Assembly: GCA_964608595.1 (NCBI GenBank)
Contig: CAZSOU010000021.1
Coordinates: 1 to 35,204, forward strand
Source: Oleiagrimonas sp964608595
GTDB lineage: Bacteria > Pseudomonadota > Gammaproteobacteria > Xanthomonadales > Rhodanobacteraceae
Direction: 5' to 3'
Length of the DNA stretch: 35,204 nt
Shown: positions 1 to 8,532 of the stretch, piece by piece
Position numbering within the stretch: the first letter of the stretch is position 1
Layout of the letters: each line of letters begins with the position of its first letter
The notes under the pieces: generated by a model
What the model was told of the DNA's origin: nothing
The model's database searches: none
What the model saw: only the letters and a program-made list of their open reading frames with translations
Position numbers and translations under genes: made by a program

Positions 1-1202
1 ACATCGGCTACGAAAAGCTGATGGAGGGCAAGTCCTACATCGGCGAGCTGAGCGGCCAGCCGAAACAGAAGGAGTCGTGGCTGACGCTGCTCAAAGGCGC
101 ACGCAAAGTGCTGAAACAGCATTACGGCCATGTCACGTTGAGCTTCGGCGAACCGGTGGAGCTCAACCAGGTGCTCGACGATTGCGCCGACGATTGGCGT
201 GCCCATGCGGACCTCGCGCCCGATGCCAAACCCGAGTGGCTGAGCCGGACGGTGGACAATCTGGCCGCGCGCATCCAGGTCAACATCAATGCCGCCGCCG
301 ACGTCAATGCCGTCAATCTGCTGGCGCTGGCGCTCCTGGCCACGCGCAAACACGCCATGGCAGAGAGCGATCTACTGGCGCAACTGGCACTGCTCAAGGC
401 ACTGATGACCGAATTGCCATATGGCGCCCGGGTCACGGTGACGGCGCAATCACCCGCCGACATCATCGCCCACGGCGAGGCGATGGGCTGGATCCGGCGC
501 ATCCGCCACAAGCAGGGCGACGTGCTGGTCACCGAGGGCGAGCAGGCGGTGTTGTTGTCGTATTTCCGCAACAACGTGCTGCATCTGCTGGCCTGCGCGG
601 CATGGGTGGCGAGTTGTTTTCTCAACAACCGGCGCATGTCGCGCGCTTCGATCCTGCGCCTGGGCCGCATCATCTACCCGTACATCAAGGCCGAATTGTT
701 TCTGCGCTGGGATGAGAACGAGTTCGTGACCGAACTGTCGGCCACGCTGGACTTTTTCATTGCCCGCGGCCTGCTCGACGCCCGCGGCAGCGGTCGCCTG
801 CTGGAGCGCGCACCGGGTCAGGACGACGGTGCCTATCAGCTGAAGATTGTCGCCCGCAGTCTGATGCAGGTGTTCGAGCGTTATTACATCGTCATCGCCA
901 CGCTGGTCAGTCACGGCCAGGGCGTGCTCGGTGCGGGCGAGCTGGAAAACGCCTGCACGTTGACCGCCGAACGTGTCGGCCTGCTGCACGAATTGAGCGC
1001 GCCGGAATTTTTCGACAAGGCGCTGTTCCACGGTTTCATCCAGAAGCTGCGCGAACGCCAGGTGATCTGGAGCAACGCGGACAGCAAACTCGAATTCAAC
1101 CCGACACTGGCTGAAGTGGTCGAAGACGCACGCGTTATCCTGTCGCGTGAGCTGCGCCACTCGGTGTTGAAGATGACCGGCACCGGCGGTTCCGGCGAGT
1201 AG
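1..1202 (+). CDS. plsB: Glycerol-3-phosphate acyltransferase PlsB, C-terminal part
   Basis: This is the 3' part of a gene cut by the left window edge; the frame is already open at base 3. PlsB is the inner-membrane enzyme that acylates sn-glycerol-3-phosphate at position 1 to make lysophosphatidate, the first step of phospholipid synthesis. The visible 400 or so residues begin in the conserved stretch IGYEKLMEGKSYIGELSG, followed by KESWLTLLKGARKVLKQHYG and a V-x-FGEP motif, which belong to the acyltransferase domain of this family. The rest is the long helical C-terminal region typical of proteobacterial PlsB (about 800 residues in full). The acyltransferase HX4D box must lie upstream of the window. 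A short GC-rich hairpin follows the stop codon. Confidence 0.9.
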   Translation, partial: IGYEKLMEGKSYIGELSGQPKQKESWLTLLKGARKVLKQHYGHVTLSFGEPVELNQVLDDCADDWRAHADLAPDAKPEWLSRTVDNLAARIQVNINAAADVNAVNLLALALLATRKHAMAESDLLAQLALLKALMTELPYGARVTVTAQSPADIIAHGEAMGWIRRIRHKQGDVLVTEGEQAVLLSYFRNNVLHLLACAAWVASCFLNNRRMSRASILRLGRIIYPYIKAELFLRWDENEFVTELSATLDFFIARGLLDARGSGRLLERAPGQDDGAYQLKIVARSLMQVFERYYIVIATLVSHGQGVLGAGELENACTLTAERVGLLHELSAPEFFDKALFHGFIQKLRERQVIWSNADSKLEFNPTLAEVVEDARVILSRELRHSVLKMTGTGGSGE

Positions 1203-1210
1203 CATTTTCT

Positions 1211-1228
1211 CGCGCTCCGGCGAGCGCG
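1211..1228 (+). terminator. Small GC-rich hairpin after plsB
   Basis: CGCGCTC and GAGCGCG form a perfect 7-bp stem with a 4-base loop, 8 bases after the plsB stop. There is no T-tract, so it could be a transcript-end stabiliser or a Rho-dependent end rather than a classical intrinsic terminator. Confidence 0.3.
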
Positions 1229-1288
1229 CAGGATGGGCGAGATTCATCCTGCCGGGTCGACGCGCAGGACAAACCGGAGATTGACATC

Positions 1289-3271
1289 ATGCATGCATCC
1301 ATTCGCCTCGTCCTGGGCCTTGCGCTCCTGTACTCGGGCGTGACCTTGGCCGGTACCACGCCGGAGGTGCCGCCCGGCAGCACCGCCAAACTGACCGTGC
1401 TGGAAACGACCGACATCCACTCGCACGTGCTCGGTTACGACTATTTCAAGCTCAAGCCCGATCCGCACGTCGGCCTGACCCGCACCGCCACGCTGATTCA
1501 GCGCGCGCGCAAGCACTACGCCAACACGTTGCTGTTCGACGCCGGCGACACGATTCAGGGCACGGTGCCGGCCGACTACCAGGCACTGGTCGAGCCGCTG
1601 CCATGCAACCGGGAGCTTGCCGTCTACAAGGCCATGGACGCCATCGGCTACGATGCCGGCACGTTCGGCAACCACGAGTTCAACTACGGATTGCCGTTTC
1701 TGTCGCAGGTCAGCGGTCAGCCCATGCACGTCAAAGGGGTCGAACCCGAACAGTGCGACGGGCCGCACTACCCGATCGTGTTGTCCAACGTGATCAGTCT
1801 GCAAACCGGCAAAGCCCTGGTCAAACCGTGGCTGATCCTCGAACGCACCCTCACCGCCACCACCCCCGACGGCAAAACCATCACGGCACCGATCCGCATC
1901 GGCGTACTCGGATTCGCACCGCCACCGATCATGCAATGGGACAAGCAACACCTCCAGGGCAAGGTGAAAGTGCTGGGCGTGGTCGAGGCCGCCAAAAAGT
2001 TTATGCCGCAACTGAAAGCACAGCATCCCGACATCATCATCGCGCTGGTGCATGGCGGCTTGAGCACGGCGCCATATACGCCGAAACTGGAAAATGCCGG
2101 CTGGTATCTGGCCAAGGTGCCGGGCATCGACGCCATGCTGCTGGGTCATTCGCACACTGATTTTCCCGGCCCGCGCTTTGCCGACATGAAGCATGTCGAC
2201 GACACGACCGGTCACGTCAACGGCGTGCCGGCGGTGATGGGCGGCTTCTTCGGCAGCAATCTGGGCCTGATTCATCTCCAGCTTCACTATCACGACGGCC
2301 GATGGGTTTCCGACGCTGCCGCCGCGCGCAGTAAGGTGGAGTCCATCTGCCAAAGCAAAACCGAATGCGTACCGGCAGACAAGGCGATCGCCGCACTGGT
2401 CGAAAAAGTGCACAAGGTGACCGTCGCCTATGTGCAAAAGCCCATCGGCCATGCCGACTTTCGCATGAGCACGTACTTTGCCGACCTCGGCAACATGACC
2501 GCGCTCAGCGTGGTCAACGCCGCGCAACGCGATTACGTCAAGCACTGGATCGCCGAAAACCGCCCCGCCCTTGCCAAGCTGCCGGTACTGTCGGCCGCCG
2601 CCGCCTTTCGCACCGGCTACGGCGGCCCCGACGATTACACCAACGTGGCCCCCGGCGCGATCACGATTCGCAACGCCGCGGATCTCTACTACTACCCGAA
2701 CACATTGTCGGCCGTAAAAATCGACGGCGCCACGCTCAAGGGCTGGCTGGAACGTTCCGCCGAGCGCTTCAACCGCATCGATCCGGCCAAATCCGCCGCA
2801 CAACCGCTGATCAATACCCGCATGCCCGGCTACAACTTCGACCAGATCCAGGGGCCCGGACTGGCGTATGTCATCGACGTCAGTCAGCCGCGCGGCCAGC
2901 GCATCACGCAATTGACATGGCACGGCAAACCGATCGCGCCGACGCAGACCTTCATCGTCGCCACCAACAATTACCGCGCTGCCGGCGGCGGACATTTCCC
3001 CGGGATGGGCGGCAGCCACACCGTGCTCAACGCGCCCGACGGCAATCGCGCCATCCTGATCCGCTGGCTGCGGAAACACCCGCACCTCGCACGCCGCGAC
3101 GTTCCCGCCCGTTCATGGCACTTCGCGCCGCTGGCGCTGCATGGCCCGGTAACACTGACCGCACCCAGCGGAAAACTGGCGCTGGCGCGCGAACTCGACT
3201 TGCCGCTTCACCTCGTGAAGCAACATGATGACGGCACGTCGACGTACGCCATCGATTTGTCGCCCCGATAG
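1289..3271 (+). CDS. cpdB: Periplasmic 2',3'-cyclic-nucleotide 2'-phosphodiesterase/3'-nucleotidase
   Basis: The 660-residue protein starts with a hydrophobic signal peptide (about residues 1-21, ending near TLAG), so it should act in the periplasm, hydrolysing 2',3'-cyclic nucleotides and 3'-nucleotides to nucleosides and phosphate for salvage. The metallophosphoesterase domain shows the metal ligands in order: TTDIHSHVLGYDYF, DAGDTIQG, GNHEFNYG, an HGG motif and GHSHTDFPG. The C-terminal 5'-nucleotidase domain carries YYYPNTL and GYNFDQIQG, typical of CpdB rather than UshA. Length matches the family (about 650). GGAG at 1276-1279 lies 9 bases before the ATG. It stands alone, about 140 bp ahead of thrB. 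A YfkN-like variant is possible, but the domain order and length fit CpdB well. Confidence 0.88.
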   Translation: MHASIRLVLGLALLYSGVTLAGTTPEVPPGSTAKLTVLETTDIHSHVLGYDYFKLKPDPHVGLTRTATLIQRARKHYANTLLFDAGDTIQGTVPADYQALVEPLPCNRELAVYKAMDAIGYDAGTFGNHEFNYGLPFLSQVSGQPMHVKGVEPEQCDGPHYPIVLSNVISLQTGKALVKPWLILERTLTATTPDGKTITAPIRIGVLGFAPPPIMQWDKQHLQGKVKVLGVVEAAKKFMPQLKAQHPDIIIALVHGGLSTAPYTPKLENAGWYLAKVPGIDAMLLGHSHTDFPGPRFADMKHVDDTTGHVNGVPAVMGGFFGSNLGLIHLQLHYHDGRWVSDAAAARSKVESICQSKTECVPADKAIAALVEKVHKVTVAYVQKPIGHADFRMSTYFADLGNMTALSVVNAAQRDYVKHWIAENRPALAKLPVLSAAAAFRTGYGGPDDYTNVAPGAITIRNAADLYYYPNTLSAVKIDGATLKGWLERSAERFNRIDPAKSAAQPLINTRMPGYNFDQIQGPGLAYVIDVSQPRGQRITQLTWHGKPIAPTQTFIVATNNYRAAGGGHFPGMGGSHTVLNAPDGNRAILIRWLRKHPHLARRDVPARSWHFAPLALHGPVTLTAPSGKLALARELDLPLHLVKQHDDGTSTYAIDLSPR

Positions 3272-3410
3272 CGTCGCTTTCCAACGGAACGCCCGGGGCG
3301 CCGGGCGCCCGCTCGGCAAAACCATGCAACGAAACGGGATTCCGAAGCATCAGGGCCAACGTCCCTCGATGATCGATTCCGCACCGCCATGTTGTCGTAC
3401 AGGACACCCC

Positions 3411-4370
3411 ATGCACGAACCCGAACCCCGCGATGAAACAATACGCCCGCATGAAGCAAGCGCCTGGTCACCGGGCAGCGTCGGCAACATCGGCGTGGGT
3501 TTCGACATTCTCGGTCACAGCCTGGGTGCGGTCGGCGACCGGGTCACGGTACGACGCATCGGGCCACCACAGGTACGAATCGCTTCGCTCGGCGGTTGTG
3601 TCGACACGCTGCCCCTCGATCCCGAACGCAACACCGCGAGCGCGGCGCTGATCGCGTTGCGCAGGGCCCTGGATGTGCCATGGGGTTTCGAACTGGCGTT
3701 GCAGAAAGGCATCCCGCTCGGATCGGGCATGGGCGGCTCGGCGGCATCGGTGGTCGCCGCGCTGGTCGCCGCCAATGCCCTGCTCGACCAGCCCCTGTCG
3801 CGTCAGGCGCTGTACCCGTTCGCACTCGATGGCGAACAAGTCGCCAGCGACAGCCGCCAGGGCGACAACCTGGGCTCGATGCTGCTCGGCGGTCTGGTGC
3901 TGGCCACGCATGAACATCTCGAACGCATTCCACTGCCAGGCGCCTGGCACGCCGCCGTGGTGCATCCGCACATCACGCTGGAAACCCGACGCTCACGCGA
4001 AGTCCTGCGCGGAGACTGGGCACTGGCCGATTTCGTCAGGCAAAGCGGCAATCTGTCGCTGGTACTTACCGGCTGCTTCAAAAACGACGCCGGTTTGGTC
4101 CGCGCGGGCCTGTCCGACGTGCTGGTGGAGCCGCGGCGCGCTGCGCTGATTCCGGGTTTTGCCCGCGTCAAGCAGGCCGCGCTGGATCACCACGCACTCG
4201 GCGCCAGCATGTCCGGCGGTGGTCCCAGCGTCTTCGGCTGGTTCGAAACGCGCGCCGCCGCCGAAGCGGCCGCCCGTGCCATGCAACAAGCCTTTGCCGA
4301 TGCCGGCCTGGACAGCGACCGGCACGTCGACCGCATCGACGGACCGCGCGCCGAGTTGCTGGACGCGTAA
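3411..4370 (+). CDS. thrB: Homoserine kinase (GHMP kinase family)
   Basis: The product would phosphorylate homoserine to O-phosphohomoserine with ATP in threonine synthesis. The 319-residue length fits the family (about 310). The N-terminal SPGSVGNIGVGFDILGHSLG, the GHMP phosphate-binding loop PLGSGMGGSAAS (residues 102-113) and the C-terminal GASMSGGGPSVFG (264-276) are all present. The frame is open further upstream, but ATG 3411 is preferred because AGGA at 3401-3404 sits 6 bases before it and homology begins just downstream. In many gammaproteobacteria thrB lies in thrABC; here its neighbours are cpdB and a convergent peptidase, so it is an orphan copy in this window. Another small-molecule GHMP kinase cannot be fully excluded. 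Confidence 0.85.
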   Translation: MHEPEPRDETIRPHEASAWSPGSVGNIGVGFDILGHSLGAVGDRVTVRRIGPPQVRIASLGGCVDTLPLDPERNTASAALIALRRALDVPWGFELALQKGIPLGSGMGGSAASVVAALVAANALLDQPLSRQALYPFALDGEQVASDSRQGDNLGSMLLGGLVLATHEHLERIPLPGAWHAAVVHPHITLETRRSREVLRGDWALADFVRQSGNLSLVLTGCFKNDAGLVRAGLSDVLVEPRRAALIPGFARVKQAALDHHALGASMSGGGPSVFGWFETRAAAEAAARAMQQAFADAGLDSDRHVDRIDGPRAELLDA

Positions 4371-4402
4371 GGGACTCTCTGATCCACTCCACGCAGGTGG
4401 CA

Positions 4403-4498
4403 CCCGTCTGTCTGTTCGCAGATCACAGGTGCGTCGGCGAAGGCAGGCTGGCTGGCTGTCGAGCCGGCGCGCCGCAGAGATGCGGACAGACAGACGGG
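4403..4498. repeat. Large inverted repeat between convergent thrB and dmpA
   Basis: CCCGTCTGTCTGT at 4403-4415 is perfectly complementary to ACAGACAGACGGG at 4486-4498. After one mismatch the arms extend 4 more pairs, giving 18-base arms with a 60-base loop. The loop holds a second small stem around 4450-4467. It fills most of the 150-bp gap between two converging genes, so a two-way terminator or mRNA 3'-end stabiliser is likely. There is no T-tract on either strand. Confidence 0.6.
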
Positions 4499-4520
4499 CC
4501 CCAACCGCACCGGTGTCGAT

Positions 4521-5669
4521 TCACTCGTCGCCCCACTGATCGTAGCCATGCTTTTTCATGATCCGCAGCACCTTGTCCACCGGCAGTGCGTGCACGGTGT
4601 GACCGTCGCGTCCGGTCATGGTCCGGGCGTGGAACAGCGAGTTGATGATCGCTTCTTCGGTAGCCTCGATCGTGGCCATGAAAAGCGGTGACATGGCGTC
4701 GTTGCGCATGTGCGTGAGATCTTGCGTGGAAACGTTCGAGCGATACGGAATGCGCACGGCCTTGTTGGTCGAAAAGGCGATCACGTAATCACCGCTGCCA
4801 TTGGATTCGATGCCGCCGGTGCGGGCAAAACCCAGCATGGCACGCTTGGCCAGTCGTTTGAGATTGCGTGCGCCAAGCGGCGCATCGGTGGCGACCACGA
4901 TCATGCACGAACCATCCGGTGAATAATCCAGTTGGTCGCTCATGTAATAGTTGTCGAGCGCCTTGCCGATCAACGCGCCGTCGATGCGCAACACCCCGCC
5001 GAAATTGGTCTGCGCCAACACGCCGACCGTGTAACCGCCGAACGCCTCGGGCAGCTTGCGCGACGAAGTGCCGATGCCGCCCTTGAAACCCAGCGCCACG
5101 GTGCCGGTACCGGCTCCGACATCGCCCTGGGCCACCTTGCCGCTTTTGGCCGCATGAATGGCGTCGAGCACGTCGCGCTTGGTGACGCGGCGCTCACGAA
5201 TGGCATTGAGATAGCCGTCGTTGGTTTCGCCCACCACCGGATTGACCGAACGCACGTCGTCGTTGGCGGCAAACGAAAACGTGTAATCGATCAACGCGTC
5301 GGCCGCTGTCGGCACGCTGAGCGTGTTGGTCAGCACGATCGGTGTTTCCAGGCTGCCCAGCTCCGCAATCTGCGTGGTGCCGGTGAGCTTGCCGAAGCCG
5401 TTGCCGACATACACCGCCGCCGGCACTTTGTCCTGAAAGATGTTGCCGGGATGCGGCATGATGACGGTGACACCGGTGCGGACATCGTCGCCCTCGATGA
5501 GGGTTTTCTGCCCCACCGTGACGCCGGCGACGTCGGTGATCGCATTCCATTTTCCCGGCTGCAACACGCCGATGTCGATACCGTAGTCGCGCAGGTCCTT
5601 GTGCTGGGCATGCGCCGGAATGGCAGTGATCAACAAAAAAGCAGCGACGACAGCGAGACGCAAATACAT
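4521..5669 (-). CDS. Exported DmpA/BapA-type aminopeptidase (peptidase family S58)
   Basis: The 382-residue protein belongs to the self-cleaving L-aminopeptidase/D-esterase and beta-aminopeptidase family. These enzymes remove N-terminal residues from small peptides and split into two chains to expose a catalytic serine. A signal peptide of about 21 residues ends in AHA before Gln22, which argues for a periplasmic enzyme and supports this start over the longer upstream open frame. Family motifs: ITDVAGVTVGQ, GDVGAGTGTVALGFKGGIGTSSR around 191-213, and PDGSCMIVVATDAPLGARN, where autoproteolysis is expected between Gly253 and Ser254. It converges on thrB and diverges from the DUF488 gene with about 105 bp between the starts. 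L- versus beta-peptide specificity cannot be read from the sequence. Confidence 0.85.
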   Translation of the reverse strand: MYLRLAVVAAFLLITAIPAHAQHKDLRDYGIDIGVLQPGKWNAITDVAGVTVGQKTLIEGDDVRTGVTVIMPHPGNIFQDKVPAAVYVGNGFGKLTGTTQIAELGSLETPIVLTNTLSVPTAADALIDYTFSFAANDDVRSVNPVVGETNDGYLNAIRERRVTKRDVLDAIHAAKSGKVAQGDVGAGTGTVALGFKGGIGTSSRKLPEAFGGYTVGVLAQTNFGGVLRIDGALIGKALDNYYMSDQLDYSPDGSCMIVVATDAPLGARNLKRLAKRAMLGFARTGGIESNGSGDYVIAFSTNKAVRIPYRSNVSTQDLTHMRNDAMSPLFMATIEATEEAIINSLFHARTMTGRDGHTVHALPVDKVLRIMKKHGYDQWGDE

Positions 5670-5775
5670 GGCAGATTTCCCGTCGGACAGGTTGTCCGCC
5701 ACGATACACCGCCGACGCCCCCGGAACCGGCTCGTGCCGACCCCCTGCATGAACAATGCCGCCCAGGAGCCTAGA

Positions 5776-6324
5776 ATGACCACCATGTCCGGCGCTTCCG
5801 AAAAAACGCGCATCTTCACCATCGGCCACTCCAACCGCCCGCTGGCGGATTTTCTGGCACTGCTTGCCGAATCGGCGATCGAATGCGTGGTCGACGTGCG
5901 CCGCCTGCCCGGCTCGCGCGCCTGTCCGCAATACGACGCCGATGCGCTCACCGCATCATTGGCCGAGGTCGGCATCGACTACGTGCACATGACTGCGCTC
6001 GGCGGCCGCCGCGGCCGTACCCTGCCCGGGGATGACACCCGCAACGCCATGTGGCGCAACGCCAGCTTCCGCCGCTATGCCGACTACGCACTGGGCGAGG
6101 ATTTCGCCGAGGGCCTGGCGGATCTCGAAGCCCGCGCCAAACGCCAACGCTGCACCGTGATGTGCGCCGAAGCGGTGTGGTGGCGCTGTCACCGCCGCAT
6201 CATCGCCGATCACCTGCTGGCGCGCGGCTGGCAGGTGATGCACATCATGGGACCGGGCAAGGTGACCGAAGCGTCACTTACCCCGGGAGCGAAGGTTGAT
6301 GGCAACGAGGTGACCTATGCTTGA
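5776..6324 (+). CDS. DUF488 family protein
   Basis: The 182-residue protein has the DUF488 signature: TIGHSNRPL near the N-terminus, DVRRLPGSR, a glycine/arginine stretch LGGRRGRT, and MCAEAVWWRCHRRIIADHL, where Cys, Glu, His and Arg are the conserved candidates for an active or binding site. The biochemical function of this family is not established. AGGAG at 5765-5769 with a 6-base spacer picks ATG 5776; the frame runs further upstream but without a better start. It is transcribed away from the dmpA-like gene and is followed by a decayed regulator on the other strand. Confidence 0.8.
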   Translation: MTTMSGASEKTRIFTIGHSNRPLADFLALLAESAIECVVDVRRLPGSRACPQYDADALTASLAEVGIDYVHMTALGGRRGRTLPGDDTRNAMWRNASFRRYADYALGEDFAEGLADLEARAKRQRCTVMCAEAVWWRCHRRIIADHLLARGWQVMHIMGPGKVTEASLTPGAKVDGNEVTYA

Positions 6325-6460
6325 ACCATCCCGATCCTCGGCCGGGCGTCGGGCGTTGTGAGCGCCGAGTGCGACGGGAACCGACGCACAAGCCACACCA
6401 GACAAGCCGGCCAATCGCCAGATCAATGTGTGCCCTGTACAAAAGCCATGTTCCGTCAGC

Positions 6461-7091
6461 TCAAGACTTGCCGCCGCGATCATGGAATACCCGCAGGTAC
6501 TGGCGCGGACTCAGTCCCGTCGCCCGACGAAATTTCCGCGACAGGGCACTCTGGTCGCAAAAGCCCGTTTGCTGCGCGATCTGTGCGCCGGACAATCGCC
6601 CCTGACGGAGCAGTTGCGCCACCCGGTCAATGCGCACCTTGAGCAAATACTGGCCGGCGGACAGTTGAAACACGCGATGCATGCGCCGCTCGAATTGTGC
6701 CAACGACAAATCCGGACATGCTTGCCAGCGTTTCCACCCTGAGCGTGTCTTCCAGATGGGCGTGGATGTAGTCGATCGTGTCCGCAAAACCGGCGTCAAT
6801 GAGGCTTGCCCGCCCCGGATCGTTGAGATCCTTGGACAGGCATGCCAGCCCCACCACCCTGCCTTGTGCATCGTGCAACGGTTGCTTGGTGGTCAGACAC
6901 CAGTCCAACTGGCGATTGGGATACAGCGTGAGATCGAGATTGTCTATCACCGGATTGCCGCTGCGGAAAAGCAGCTCGTCCTGCCTCGCATAACGTTGCG
7001 CCATCGGTTCGGGGAACAGATCAGCAAGAAGCCGTTGCGCGCCACTGAGCCATTGTTTTAGCTGCTGGCCAGCGGCAAGGTCACAGCCGTT
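6461..7091 (-). pseudogene. Decayed PAS-AraC family transcriptional regulator
   Basis: Two minus-strand frames together spell one regulator. The upstream part (to about 6711) reads QLKQWLSGAQRLLADL, FPEPMAQRYARQDELLF, then LPHDAQGRVVGLACLSKDL-like PAS sequence and DTIDYIHAHLEDTLRVETLA. The downstream part gives the AraC DNA-binding domain (LSLAQFERRMHRVFQLSAGQ, then QIAQQTGFCDQSALSRKFRR and TGLSPRQYL). One extra base in the AAA run at 6708-6710 breaks the frame; removing it restores MSGLSLAQFERR. There is also no plausible start codon before the in-frame stop at 7092-7094. The first PAS block appears to join FPEPMAQRY directly, as if about 30-40 residues were deleted. A single-base sequencing error could explain the frameshift but not the other lesions. 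Confidence 0.72.
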
Positions 7092-7337
7092 TTATTTGAC
7101 GTCACGAGGTTATTGGGACGAAGAATCCAGCACGTCCAGTCGATTATGGCGGGGACGGTTCTGTTTTCCCCGGAACTTCCACGAGACTACCGGTACAGAA
7201 CTTGGGTACGGAACGGGCGCAACCGGGCACTGGTCGACTATCGACCATGACACGGACCGAACTGAGGTGACCGGGCACGAAAAGCCCGCACTCGAAACAG
7301 GCTTGCCTCTTGCAGGCTACTGTTTTCATTGCCAAAA

Positions 7338-7414
7338 TGGTGGCTACGGGTGGGCTCGAACCACCGACCTCGGCATTATGAGTGCCGCGCTCTAACCAGC
7401 TGAGCTACGTAGCC
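7338..7414 (-). tRNA. tRNA-Met (CAT), elongator type
   Basis: Read on the minus strand, the 77 bases fold as a complete tRNA. The acceptor stem GGCTACG pairs with CGTAGCC, the D-arm is GCTC/GAGC, the anticodon stem CGGCA/TGCCG carries the loop CTCATAA with anticodon CAT, the T-arm is GGTGG TTCGAGC CCACC, and a CCA end is encoded. The GGCTACGTAGCTCAG start matches elongator tRNA-Met rather than initiator, which has a mismatched first pair. Ile2 tRNA also reads CAT in the gene, but the acceptor and D-arm fit Met better. Confidence 0.93.
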
Positions 7415-7457
7415 ATGGATGTGCGCGGGCAGACAAAGCCATCACGCAGGGCGCGAA

Positions 7458-7486
7458 ATTGTAGTCGCGCGGGCGTATCGGTTCAA
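7458..7486 (-). promoter_or_regulatory. Sigma-70 promoter of tRNA-Met
   Basis: On the minus strand TTGAAC (7486-7481) is followed after exactly 17 bases by TACAAT (7463-7458). Start of transcription would fall near 7450, about 36 bases before the mature tRNA. Confidence 0.7.
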
Positions 7487-7614
7487 GAGGCATGCGGTTT
7501 TTTCGTGTCTTGCCGGCTTGCGCGGGCTGTGGCAGCATCGTTGACATTGACCCTTTTGCCGCGGCGCATGGCGCGTCGTGGTTGCGGTCGCGAGCGGCCC
7601 GCGAGGAGGCCGGC

Positions 7615-8169
7615 ATGATTGATGCCGATGGATATCGCCCCAATGTGGGCATTGTGTTGCTGAACGGCGATGGACGCCTGTTCTGGGCGCGTCGTGTGCA
7701 TCGCGACGGCTGGCAGTTTCCGCAAGGCGGCATGCGCAGCGATGAAACGCCCGAGGAGGCGATGTATCGCGAACTGCAGGAAGAAACCGGCCTGGATGCC
7801 GCGCACGTCCAGGTGATGGCCGCCACACCCGGCTGGTTGCGCTACCGCCTGCCGCGACGCTATGTGCGCCACCATCAACGACCGTTGTGCATCGGACAGA
7901 AACAGGTGTGGTTCCTGTTGCGCTTTGTCGGGCGCGAACAGCACTTGTGTCTGGATGCTTCGGAAAAGCCCGAGTTCGATTCCTGGCGCTGGGTTGATTT
8001 CTGGTATCCGGCGGCGCATGTGGTGTCGTTCAAACGGCATGTGTACGAGCGCGCTCTGCGGCAGTTCGCGCCGATGGTGGAAGATACGTGCCGGGTGCGC
8101 GTGGGACGCCCGCCCCGGCATGGACGCGCAGACCGAAGCGCGCGTCGCGTCGCATCGAGGTCATATTGA
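7615..8169 (+). CDS. rppH: RNA pyrophosphohydrolase RppH
   Basis: RppH removes pyrophosphate from the 5' end of mRNAs and so triggers decay. The 184-residue protein opens with MIDADGYRPNVGIVLLN and carries WQFPQGG just before a complete Nudix box (residues 38-60: G-x5-E-x7-RELQEETGL). RRYVRHH, GQKQVWFLLRF, PEFDSWRWVDFWYP and VVSFKRHVYERAL are all typical of RppH. GAGGAGG at 7603-7609 lies 5 bases before ATG 7615 and outweighs the longer open frame. It diverges from tRNA-Met and is followed closely by bfd, which has its own promoter. The last 20 or so residues are an arginine-rich tail. Confidence 0.92.
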   Translation: MIDADGYRPNVGIVLLNGDGRLFWARRVHRDGWQFPQGGMRSDETPEEAMYRELQEETGLDAAHVQVMAATPGWLRYRLPRRYVRHHQRPLCIGQKQVWFLLRFVGREQHLCLDASEKPEFDSWRWVDFWYPAAHVVSFKRHVYERALRQFAPMVEDTCRVRVGRPPRHGRADRSARRVASRSY

Positions 8170-8194
8170 CAATCATTCGCATTTGCGTTTGAAT
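8166..8194 (+). promoter_or_regulatory. bfd promoter with overlapping Fur-like box
   Basis: TTGACA (8166-8171), 17 bases, then TTGAAT (8189-8194) form a good sigma-70 promoter 22 bases before bfd. TGACAATCATTCGCA at 8167-8181 matches 12 of 15 positions of the 7-1-7 Fur consensus and covers the -35 box. Repression by Fur under iron-replete conditions would fit bfd, which helps release stored iron. Confidence 0.6.
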
Positions 8195-8216
8195 AGCGAC
8201 CACAGAGGTTGCTGCC

Positions 8217-8417
8217 ATGTACGTTTGCGTTTGCCAATCCGTGACCGACAAAGATATCCGCCAAGCGGCGGAAGACGGCGTGCGCACCTTTGCCGACCTG
8301 CAGGCCTGCACCGGTTGTTCGACCTGCTGCGGTTGCTGCAAGCCCGAAGCCCGGCGCATTTTCAATGAGGCCGTGCGCGACATCTGCCTGACATTGCCGA
8401 TCACGGTCGCCGCCTGA
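8217..8417 (+). CDS. bfd: Bacterioferritin-associated ferredoxin
   Basis: The 66-residue protein is a small [2Fe-2S] ferredoxin that docks on bacterioferritin and passes electrons to its heme to reduce and release stored iron. The start MYVCVCQSVTDKDIRQA is typical. Cys4, Cys6, Cys38 and Cys41 give the family spacing C-x-C-x31-C-x2-C. Four further cysteines (31, 34, 37, 40) crowd the second half of the site, more than in the E. coli protein. The gene sits between rppH and bfr on the same strand, with a Fur-like box upstream and about 115 bp before bfr. Confidence 0.92.
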   Translation: MYVCVCQSVTDKDIRQAAEDGVRTFADLQACTGCSTCCGCCKPEARRIFNEAVRDICLTLPITVAA

Positions 8418-8532
8418 CGCGCGGTATCACGGCATCGCCAACGCATCCGCGAACCATCCCCATTTGCGTTTCGTCATGCTTTTTTGCAGGGCGCTATAGT
8501 CGTGGCCAACGCATCCACACCGGGAGACAGCC

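Noticed and set aside
1244..3085. 613-codon minus-strand frame opposite cpdB
   Set aside because: Shadow frame; cpdB on the plus strand has all expected catalytic motifs and a signal peptide.
7096..7395. 99-codon plus-strand frame ending GGYGWARTTDLGIMSAAL
   Set aside because: The C-terminal sequence is the antisense of tRNA-Met, a well-known annotation artefact. The rest has no recognisable features, and nothing else is evident in 7092-7337.
8478..8484. T-run upstream of bfr as a terminator for bfd
   Set aside because: No GC-rich stem directly precedes it; more likely part of the bfr promoter region.
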